A stretch of 64,000 nucleotides of DNA, taken from the NCBI GenBank assembly GCA_032821775.1, contig JAVLRN010000001.1, positions 1,178,001 through 1,242,000 on the forward strand, read 5' to 3'. The position numbers and the translations under genes are program-made. This DNA is from Sanguinoderma infundibulare (taxonomy: Eukaryota > Basidiomycota > Agaricomycetes > Polyporales > Polyporaceae). How positions within the stretch are numbered: the stretch's first letter is position 1; each line of letters begins with the position of its first letter. Below are positions 1-8,859 of this stretch, one piece after another. A model generated the notes under the pieces. It worked only from the letters and a program-made list of their open reading frames with translations. It was not told the origin of the DNA and did no database searches.

Positions 1-2344
1 ACTGATCCTGCGGAAGCGGCGTAACGCTGCCATAGAAAGATTGAAGCTCCCCAACGGCGTCGCAGAGCAGTTCTGCCAGCGATACCCGCATCTCCGCCTC
101 GAGCTTGCTAAGCCAGTCGTTGATCTTCGGGTAGTCCTTCAAAAGGATGGGGGTCTTGAATTGGACTTCCTCGCCTTCTCGCGACGCCATGCCCTGGATC
201 TGCGTCAAGTCATCGTCCAGTATGATGGTCGAGATACCAGCAAACATCTTCTTGAGATGCTTCATGATGCGCAGGATCTCCTTGCTGTTACCAATGATCT
301 CGAGTAGGTCCTCGTCACCGACGAAGTAGAACCGCGGGAAGGAAGCACGCTCCCGTTCCAAGTACTCTCCGAGCGCCTTCTGGATCTTGTTGAGGAGGTC
401 AGCGAGACGCTCGAGGGACTTCTGAATGCCCTGAATGTTCATGACGTCGACGACGAATGGAGACTTGTACACCTTCTTCATGACAGCCAGGAACTCGGTG
501 TTGATGTTCTGAAAACGTGCGGACTCGACGGGAAGAAGGTGCTTGATGTCGGCGCTTCCTGAGAAGATACCTTCCAAGTACACCCATTGTCGCTGGACGT
601 CGATCCAGACATCTATAAATCACTGTCAACAACTACCCTTATAAGGGCTAGAAACGTGGTCGCTCACCGAAGAGAACGTGTATGCGGTTCAGTTTCTCTT
701 CCCAGGACCCGGCCTATGCACAAATCAGTGCCGTTCCATGTCTCTATTGGCTACTATGCGTTACCTCTTCCTCGAAGACTATTGCAAGCTTGTGAGCACA
801 AAGAGACTGGTGGAACGGGGAGGCACTTACCCTTGTAATACGGGGACAGCTTCATTGCCGTTAGCGAGTTCAAGTTCTCACTGCACTTGTTGAACAAGTC
901 GTCCCATCCTCTGCAACATACATCAAGCTCCGCACTTCGCATGGCTCGTAATGTGTGCGTACCTGATCAAACGACACTTGTTCTGGTAATTGACCAGGTC
1001 GAGGGTGTAGTTCGTCCATGTCTCCTTAACTTGCCGGATGTACTCCTCGAGAGCCATCTATGGTGCAATGAATAAATTGTGCATTGGGATAATCCTACAC
1101 TACCCACCTCTCCTTGCGCTTGTATGATAACCTCCTTGATCGTATTCTCGTTCTTCCGCAGGTCCATATCATAGACGTGGCCGAGGGTCATCCTAACCTG
1201 GCCGTGAATACTCGCACTTAACAATGCGCATAATATGGACTCACAATGGCAAACTGATCTGGGACGGCACCCTCAAGACCTTGAACAGCTGCTTCCAATG
1301 CCTATCCTTCAATGCCTCCGACTTGAGCTCGCCAATGAGCGTGTTGGATTTGAGAAGCCCCCTCAACACGTCCTGCACGTACTCGAACGCGGCATATTGG
1401 CGCATGCGCGTCGGCATCTCCTTCGTCGACGAGAGCAATCCATCGAGGTGTTGCCTCAGCTTCCGCGGCTGCACGGTCGCCCACGCCATCTCCCTCAACT
1501 CTCCAATCTGGTTCCACACTCCAGATAGCGCCGTCCAGACGGCCTTGAGGTCGCGCAGCTCCTCGAATACGGGCTCTAACCGCGTGTGGCGTATGAGTTC
1601 CAAGTCGAGCGCTTCCTTCGCCTTGCATACAAGCTCGTAGTCGTCTTGAACGCGCGTCAGCTTGCCCTCGAAGATGTTGATTGTGTTGAGCGCAGTGTCG
1701 GCGCGCATGCTGCCTTGCACAGGGCGAGTCTGCTCCCATTCCTGGATGATGTCGTTAATCTTGTTCTCGACGATCTTGTCCTCCGCGACAATCTTGAGTT
1801 GCAGGCCGGCTGCGACGCAGTCAGTCCTACTCGCACTCCTCTCTCCCGCAAAGGCTGCAGCGGAGGTAGGGACACGCACCGAGTTGCTCCTGGATAGAGT
1901 CGTTCTTTCTCTTGAGGATCTCATTGAATGCGCTCCACTCTCCACGCAGTTGATCGCTATACAGCCAGTCGTCGGGGAATTGGTATCGGAATCGTTCGAG
2001 TGTCTTCTCTCCGCCGGCACAGAGCTCAATCATGGGACCCCATGTCTTCGTCTTGCGTTTGAGGTCTTGGACGAAGGTAATGAACGTGACCGCCGCCGCG
2101 GTGGATGAGTTGGAGGGTGCCAACAACTATTGTCTGTGTCAGCACATCGTGAAAACGGGCCAGGGCGGCGAGAACGCACCTCCATGTTGTTGACACACTG
2201 GTTGAGGACAAGTTCAGCAGGACGCGTCGCATCGCTACAGGAGGCAATCGGCAATTCCCGAGGTGTCCTCGCAGTTCCGCGCCTAACTCACGCCTTTGCT
2301 TCAACTGCCTTCACCTCGTCCTTCCAGCCAACTTCACTACCCAT
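1..2344 (-). CDS. dhc2: Cytoplasmic dynein heavy chain, motor-half gene (5' part)
   Basis: Large subunit of the minus-end-directed microtubule motor; moves nuclei and vesicles. Ten exons are visible: 2344-2292, 2234-2180, 2126-1880, 1809-1245, 1192-1108, 1057-963, 910-831, 778-765 (only 14 nt), 713-668 and 612-1. They join in frame into 617 codons and run off the left edge before AAA1. Recognisable dynein tail/linker motifs occur in order: [53 protein letters not shown] and [16 protein letters not shown]. The long N-terminal tail expected upstream in a one-piece heavy chain is absent: the frame starts at ATG 2344, and SmE begins 34 bases further on the other strand. This matches the Agaricomycete arrangement (Schizophyllum commune dhc1/dhc2), where a second gene supplies the dimerising tail. 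The exact start codon is less certain than the family. Confidence 0.88.
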
Positions 2345-2377
2345 TCGTTACGTTTTATCGACACAGCGTTGCCCACC

Positions 2378-2973
2378 ATGTCAGGCCGCCAGCAGAGGGT
2401 GATGGTTCAGCCCATCGTGAGTCTTGCCTTACTTTGTCGCGTGCGCTCAGTCCTCTAACCTGCTCCTCTAGAATGTAATCTTCAAGAACTTGCAGCAGGT
2501 GAGCCCCTCATCACTGTGAAAGGACCCAGCTGATTTGCTTTTCCAGAGGCAAAAAGTCGTGATCTGGCTGTACGACAACATCGAGATGCGTATTGAGGGG
2601 ACTATCGTTGTGCGTGTCCAAAATACACCTTCAAGCACTCCGCGTTGAACTTCAGTATCAACGAAGGCGACAGCTTCTTCATTGCACACGTCTTACTGCG
2701 CGCGATGAGTGTTTCCACTACGCCTATGCATTCTCCCGGTGCCGCGATCGTTGACGAACATCAGGCTAACGCGCTTGTCCCAGGGTTTCGATGAGTTCAT
2801 GAACATTGTGATGGACGATGCGGCGGAGGTATACGTCAAGGATGCGAAGCCCAGGCGAGAACTTGGTGCGTATTACCCTCTCACCATTCCATATTCATGA
2901 CTTAGCCTTCCGTCGATTAGGTCGCATCCTGCTAAAAGGTGACAACATCACACTCATCCAGCAAGTGGTTTGA
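2378..2973 (+). CDS. SME1: Small nuclear ribonucleoprotein E (SmE)
   Basis: Core Sm protein of the heptameric ring on U1, U2, U4 and U5 snRNAs in the spliceosome. Five exons (2378-2416, 2472-2498, 2547-2609, 2784-2865, 2921-2973) give 87 residues, the usual length. The N-terminus has VMVQPI followed by an NVIFKNLQQ stretch. The Sm1 motif includes [22 protein letters not shown], spread over two exons, and Sm2 ends in GRILLKGDNI, the RNA-contacting signature. Intron 3 (174 nt) is about three times longer than its neighbours; I see no extra exon in it. The gene starts head to head with the dynein gene, leaving 33 bases between start codons, so the two probably share a promoter. Confidence 0.95.
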
Positions 2974-3138
2974 GCGAACAGACCCCGTCCCTGTCTCCTG
3001 TAAAAGTGGCTTTTCTGCGCATCTGTTGTACGTTTCTTGCTGTGATATTATTCTTGACGCCACGCTATCGATCGCATCCTTGGATCCACGTTCTCAATTA
3101 CGGTAGCACGAAAGCAATGCGCATTAGACAAGGAAATA

Positions 3139-4380
3139 TCAAAGGTTGTATATTGGCATTAGAGAGGATAGGTTCAAGGTTTGTCTACACAACGGACACT
3201 CGGCCTGCACAACGCACGTCATTAGCTCTCGTAAAGGAAGGTATCCATTATTGAGCTCACCTTCTCCCGACCCCATCCTACGATGCAATTCCAGCAAAAC
3301 AAGTGGCCACAATCCGTGGCACAACTCGCTGTCCGCTCCTCCAAGCACAAAGTGCAATGCCTTCCCGCGCGCACTGCTGGAGGTATTCTCGACACATCCA
3401 GAATCGTCCGCTCGTCTTCTTCCGCAGGCAGCGTTGGCGCGTCCTCGATATGCGCTGCGTCCTCAAGCATGTTGGAGACTCGACGGTCATCAATGAAGAT
3501 TTCGTCGTCGCTATCTGCTAATCGCTTGCCCTTCCCGTCTGCAGAGTCGGCCTTCGCAGAGCGCGAACGAAGATAGCTCAGGGCGCGATGCAATAGTCGC
3601 ACTCCGAGGAGTATACCAAGGAGCGCATATGAAGGTGGTCGTGCATTGGGATTTTCCGGTTTCGCAGATATCTACCAAGCAAGTCGGTGAGGACCCCAGA
3701 CATATCTAAGTGGATAATGAACGCACGTATTTAATCCCTAGGAGCCGCTTGACGATGTTGTAGTACGTTCCCCGCAGGTAGAAGACAGCCAAATTAATCT
3801 CGGAAAGAACCTCCAATACAGTTGGAACATTGCGAAGGACGGCGCCGGTCTGGGATGTCTGGGAGAACGAAGGGCCGCATCTTGACAGTAGATACGAAGG
3901 GAGGGTAGGAAGTAGGACGAGTGCCGCTCTCAGGTGCAGGGAAGGTTGACGTCGCTCGCGGGACGAATGGAGCCATACGTCGGTGTATTCCTCCCCCAGT
4001 GTTTGTGAACCTGTCAGGGAGGTTAACAGCTGGGTCCGTCAACAACAATGCAGCGCACTCACCAAGCCCCACAGTCAAGCCATAGTAGAGAACGTTCGCA
4101 GCAAAGTCGATCTCTTTATCCCAACGCGTGAGCCACCTTGTGCCTGTCGTGCCTTCAACCAGCTGCTCGTGCCGCACTACTCCGCACTAAGTACTCACCT
4201 AGCCATGAACGCAGCACATTCTCAGTCTGTTCTCTCAGCGCAGACACCTGAAACAAATCCCGCTGATTCGACCGAACTGTTGCACAGTCAGCACGCTGCG
4301 ACCAGCTTCAACGCGTTTGTCCTGTACATACTAATTTGGGCTTGCTGAGCCTGAGGAAATGTCGGAGGACTTGTATTCAT
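3139..4380 (-). CDS. PEX10: Peroxisome biogenesis factor 10 (RING E3 ligase)
   Basis: Peroxisomal membrane RING ubiquitin ligase that, with PEX2 and PEX12, recycles the import receptor PEX5. Six exons (4380-4332, 4276-4199, 4143-4063, 4010-3727, 3671-3261, 3204-3139) encode 322 residues. Family marks: an N-terminal PQAQQAQI segment, SALREQTENVLRSWLGTRWL, the conserved membrane stretch INLAVFYLRGTYY, and a C-terminal C3HC4 RING (CTLC, CGHLFCWNC, CPLCRQ). The last intron separates the final RING cysteine pair from the rest; joining at 3261/3204 keeps frame and restores the zinc ligands. A charged acidic spacer lies between the membrane region and the RING. It is divergent from MGR2, with 226 bases between starts. 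Confidence 0.93.
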
Positions 4381-4606
4381 TGCATGGAATGGTTATGGAC
4401 AGAGGATAAGCAGGTCCGCGGCGAGTCGTTTGTAATGCGGAGGTCCAGAATGCGATCGGTGTTCGGAGGAGAGTGAGCCATGGGCGTCCCGACGTCCGAC
4501 GCGGTCTTCTGGCTTCTTCTGGACAACCTTCACGACGCCAGACCCTGCTCTCGTCGCCATCCTTGCTTTACATTCCATACCCCTGCCACTATAATCCTAC
4601 TACCTA

Positions 4607-5210
4607 ATGCCTCCTGCGGCGGTACCTCAGCAGCATGGAATGACTGTCTGGCAGAAGTGTATGTCATCATGTTCATGACACGCGAGTGACGTTGGAAACT
4701 GAACACCCTGCCTAACTCAGTGAAGTGCGTGTTTTTCTCAAGGAGGACGTCATGAAGACCAACTGATCCTCGGCCAGGATGGGTGCTGCGATGGGTGCTG
4801 GTGTCGGTCTCACCATGGGGTTCTTATTCGGAGGCTTGAGCATTCTTCGGTGCGTTTGGGATCATTCACCCCGCGTCGTCAGTCTCCCTCACCTGCGTGC
4901 GTTCTTCAGAGGAGGCGCAGGGCCTCGAGGTGTGCTCCCCACCTTGTCGCAATACATGTTGGGTAGTGCTGCGACATTCTCGTTCTTCCTCGCAATCGGT
5001 TCGGTGAGTGTTTTTGCCATCTGTGCTCTCCTGCCTCCTGATTTATAACATCTCGTGCAGGTGATTCGCAATGACGGCGACCTTCCCCCGCATCTCGAGG
5101 CAGCTTGCCTGCAGCTCTCTTCTCCGGTGATGCGGACAAGGTCCGAAGGCCTGACACATTTGAGGTTGCGATGGGCTGCGGAAAAGGCGCAGAAAACATG
5201 TTCCCAGTAA
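4607..5210 (+). CDS. MGR2: Mgr2/ROMO1-type subunit of the TIM23 translocase
   Basis: Small inner-membrane protein that couples the TIM23 channel to lateral sorting of preproteins (yeast Mgr2; animal ROMO1). Exons 4607-4656, 4778-4849, 4910-5003 and 5061-5210 give 121 residues. The core is typical: WQKMGAAMGAG, glycine-rich first membrane helix (VGLTMGFLFGG), GPRGVLPTL loop, then a second helix (LGSAATFSFFLAIGS) and VIRND. Family members usually stop near this point; here the frame continues for about 45 more residues in the last exon. Either the protein has a lineage-specific tail or an unrecognised intron removes part of it (a GTGATG occurs inside the exon). Confidence 0.85.
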
Positions 5211-5524
5211 CTCTCACTCATATCCCCCCATTTATGCCACTGGACTCGCGTGCAGCGTACGGTGTGCATTGTTCCACCACCGATGGGTCGTCTTTCGTCG
5301 GCAGGCGATTCATCAAAAGTATGCACCTCTCATGTTCTACGTGCCAATGAGATTTACTTTTACTTCCGGAGATGTGCCGATGGTCTGCACTATTGCGAGA
5401 CTCATTCGTAGTCCCTGCTCCTATTTTTCTGTCTACTAATTTGTTGATCGAACGGGCTAGCGTTGGCTCCTCACCGGTATTGGAATCAGGGGCTCTTCAT
5501 TACTGGCCACCCCTCAACTACCGC
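5211..5524. other. Intergenic stretch without a gene
   Basis: About 310 bases between MGR2 and the decayed TPR copy. It should hold the 3' end of the MGR2 transcript. I see no convincing open frame, RNA gene or repeat in it. Confidence 0.5.
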
Positions 5525-7014
5525 CATGCCCATTCCGAACACAGCGCAAGTACAATACCTTAAAGGTGCAGGATATATGCTATGCAACCAGAACGATTTC
5601 TCAAGTGCTTACAGGAAGGACACGGAGGCACTGAAAATTGACAACAAGAACGCTGCGCTCTACAGTAGCTGGGCGGCGTGCTCTTGCCGCCGTGACAGGT
5701 ACGCGGTTGACCGTTGACTCCTTCAATCTATCCTAACACCGTGCCACGCTAGGTTTATAGAAGCGTACTCTGATGCGAAGCAGGTTTGGAGTTCACGTCT
5801 TGAACGTCGAGCAGTCCTGACGTGGTTCAAAGGCCACGGTCCTAAACCGTGCTTCTACGAGAGGGTGGTCCAATCTTGGGCTGGCACAATGGGTGAGGGT
5901 ATCATTCTGCTATAGCGCCGTTAGTTACCTCAATAGTCATATTCCAGGGTCTGAACAGGCGCGAAGATGCTTTTCGATCATTCAAACGGGCTTTAGTTAC
6001 ACTTGGCTCTAGCAACTTGACGTTGGGAGGGGCAACGGCCGAAGGACGAACTCACATGGGAGCTTGTGGAAGTAGTCTATGAGATGGAAGCACGCAGGGA
6101 GATTCCTGTGCAGCCTCTTGGCGTCTTCACGAGAGCCTCTATAGCCAATGCCCCTTGGAGTCGTGCCCGGGCGGTGGAGCATGATTTAATCAACCGTAGA
6201 GAATGGGGGAGGAGCAGCGTAAGTTTAAGTTTTAGCAAATATGAATACATATGAAAGTTCTGAAGGTCCGGTTTCAACCATTGGCGTAGGTGTGGTCCAT
6301 CGCGTATGCGAGCCTACATTTAGGCGTACTCAAAACATCCCGGCGAGAACTCCAAGTTCCCGCTCGGGGAGGTCCTTGCTGGTGCAGATGACTTGTTGTC
6401 GGAACTGGAGGGCACCATGCTGAGGAACCAGGACCGGGCGCGGAGGACGTCTCCTTCTATTTGTCATTCTTCCGGTACCCTCTCGGCCACGCTCACGCGT
6501 AAGTGGATGCTCGCACTTCGAAATGTCGCCTGTTGACCTGTCCCGCTTGTGCAGCATGCGCGGCTTCTACTACTAGCACACCGGAAGCTTGAGGCGGAAG
6601 AAGGAAGGAATCCCCAACGAGCTCATGCTGTACTTCATGAACGCGACGAGAGCGTACGTTCAGGCTGCAGAGTACTATCCTGTCGACGACGAAAAGCACG
6701 CATGTGAGTCGGCTCGTCGTTGCTCACCCTGATCGTGACTGTGGCTCACCCTTGTCCCTGCAGGGTACCTCCATGTTGCGTTCAACCTGCAGTACGACGT
6801 CGGCGGGCCAGTGGAGTACCTGCTCATGATCCTCGAAAAGCTCCACGACTCGGGCCCCCGCATGAAGCCCATCTGGGAGTTCGGGGCAGACGCCCAGTCT
6901 GGCTCGCATGCCATGTTGGCCAGGACCTTGGAGTCCCGAAAGGACTTGATGCAGTCGGTGGTGGGGAAGCCGCAGCAGGAACGGAAAGAGATGTGCGCCA
7001 GGCGTGGTCCCTGA
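5525..7014 (+). pseudogene. Decayed TPR-family gene, copy 1
   Basis: Starts with a tetratricopeptide-like unit (ATG 5525; NQNDFSSAYRKDTEALKID, then EAYSDAKQ on exon 5753-5783) and continues with parts resembling a family of TPR proteins common in agaricomycetes: ASIANAPWSRA, NSKFPLGEVLAGADDLLSEL, FYLSFFRYPLGHAHA, MRGFYY, YYPVDDEKHAC, YLHVAFNLQYDVGG and KPIWEF. Splice sites are still recognisable (for example acceptor before 6324, donor after the DDEKHAC codons). However, the frame is shifted near 6020-6030 and again near 6405-6415, and an in-frame TAG sits at 6574-6576 inside the RGFYY motif. I therefore call it a pseudogene. A sequencing error could explain one lesion but hardly all three. 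Confidence 0.6.
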
Positions 7015-7439
7015 CGGATTGCCAGTGGCGCAGGTCATTTAGTGCTTGCTTGCATTCGCGATATACTCCTGTATGGTAAGGCTTCGAAGACTCAGATCGC
7101 GTTCTGTACTCCACAGATTGCGTATAACACACGGTACACTTGCTTCCTAACCCACAAGGTGCCAGGTGGACGTCACAGTCGAAGTTGTGAACAACAGCGG
7201 TTGTCCGACCCCTTCGCCCACCGCGCAAACCTTGAACAGAACACCAGCTCAAACATCGCATACTTGAACTTGAAGGAGCTCCGCGGATACAACTAATCGC
7301 ACATCATTAAGATCAGGGTCGGCCATGTCGTCGAGACCCTGAACACCTGACACGACGCCAGTCCCGAGAGAACTTCGAGGAGCCGAACAACTCCTCGCGC
7401 CGCGAGGCCTTCCCGAAGCGAAGGTAACGACACTCCATT
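7015..7439. other. Spacer between tandem pseudogene copies
   Basis: No gene recognised. It lies between the end of copy 1 and the splice acceptor (CATTTAG, 7436-7442) that begins copy 2, so it is probably the remains of the 3' flank of one copy and the lost 5' half of the other. Confidence 0.35.
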
Positions 7440-8105
7440 TAGGCCTACTCCAAGTATCTGGGTGAAAACTCGAAGTTTCCGCTCGAGGAACTTCTTGCCG
7501 GTATACGCGGTTTCTACCGCCATACAGGACGTTTGCGGTGAGAGAAGGAGGGGATCAGCAAGGAGCTCCTTGGCCACTACATGCAGGCCTCGATGGAGTA
7601 TCTCAAGGCCGCGCGCTCTCATCCTGTCGACGACGAGAAGCATGCATGTGGGTCGCCATATTATTCATGTTGCCAGGCAAGAAAGCGCACTTGTAACTGA
7701 TCTCAACGATTGTTTGTCCAGGGTACATACCTCCATATCGCATTCAACGTGCAGTTCGACGTCGGCGGGCGCGTGGACTACTTGCTCATGATCCTGAATA
7801 TGCCGCACGACGCGATTTCTCGCTTCAAGGCCATTTGGGAGTTCAGCGCAGATGCCCGGTCGGGTGCACATGCCGAGATTGCGGGTGACATGGAGACCCG
7901 AGAGAACTTGTCGCGCGGGGCAGCGGGGATGTCCGAGGAGGAACGGAAAGGTATCATGTTGGCCGGACGTAACCAATGGCCTCGGCCTCCCGTTCAAGCT
8001 TCAAGGATGAGCTGCGCCCGGCAGCACTTACTTTCTGTACATGATATATACGTACGGTGCTTGTCAATATCTCAGAACATAGAATCGTATGCCGGAGAAG
8101 TCTAG
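7440..8105 (+). pseudogene. Decayed TPR-family gene, copy 2 (5' truncated)
   Basis: Tandem relative of the preceding copy, keeping only its 3' half. After the same acceptor (TTTAG) it reads AYSKYLGENSKFPLEELLAG, then jumps at about 7500 straight to IRGFYRHTG, lacking the roughly 150-base middle segment (the LSFFRYPLGHAHA part) present in copy 1. A TGA at 7539-7541 interrupts the frame, and the exon beginning near 7722 carries four extra bases compared with copy 1. The later part (ARSHPVDDEKHAC, YLHIAFNVQFDVGG, KAIWEFSADARSG, MSEEERKG) is still clearly homologous to copy 1. No TPR unit or start codon is left upstream. Confidence 0.6.
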
Positions 8106-8859
8106 TCCATATTGGTCAGAGAAGTAATCTGTCCAAGCGTCGCACAGGTGGGGAGGTGAACGTCCCAGGAGTCCCACCAGTTCAAGGCCGCCAGACCGCC
8201 GTGCAGCGCGCTGCCTTTTCTTTCTAGAACAAGAACCGGCAAACGCCGGCCAAAAATCGTATATAAGCGGCTCGCTGGCGGACAACTCGAATCTCTCACC
8301 CACGTTCTCCACATCCGTCCTCGCTGGTCTCTACTGCTCTCTCCGACGGTCGAGGTCGCGATCGGGTGCTTTCCCCCTCAGGAAGGGCTCGCGCCCGAGG
8401 CGTTGAGGGGGTGGTTTGCCGTGTCAGAGCGAGGCGACCGCCGTCACGCGGGGTCCCCCTCCTGTTGGGAAGTCAGCTCGTCGTCCCTCACCAGTGGGAA
8501 TGCAGAGCCTAGACGGCAAGAGACATCTCTTCTTCGACATAGCGCTTCATTTTAGATGCTTGTTTCTCTGCAGGCTTGTTTGGCTGGTGCGATGTCTATG
8601 CTCGCGTTAGCGCACGCAGGCTATGGATTGTATTCTTCTGTATTGCGACGACTGAAATGCTACACGTGTGATCTGTGGTACGAAAGCTCGACTGCTAGGA
8701 GGTGTAAACGACAAAGAGACTAGTAAGAGAAGAAACCGCATAGTGAGCCTGAACAAATCGTGAAAAACTAGAAATGCGCAACCGATTAAAGGCCGTATGT
8801 ACATACGTCTAATATTCACTAATAATGTACTGTGGCCTGGCGCCACCCCGGCATTGCCT
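8106..8859. other. Intergenic region with a TATA-like box
   Basis: About 750 bases between the TPR pseudogenes and the 3' end of the next minus-strand gene. A TATATAAG element lies at 8260-8267 on the plus strand, followed by a pyrimidine-rich tract, which looks like a promoter. The first ATG after it (8501) opens only a 36-codon frame. It could be a relic promoter of the decayed gene family or drive a non-coding transcript. Confidence 0.3.

Noticed and set aside
2026..2304. Long minus-strand frame reading through the dynein introns
   Set aside because: It is open by chance; the conserved dynein residues lie in other frames joined by GT-AG introns.
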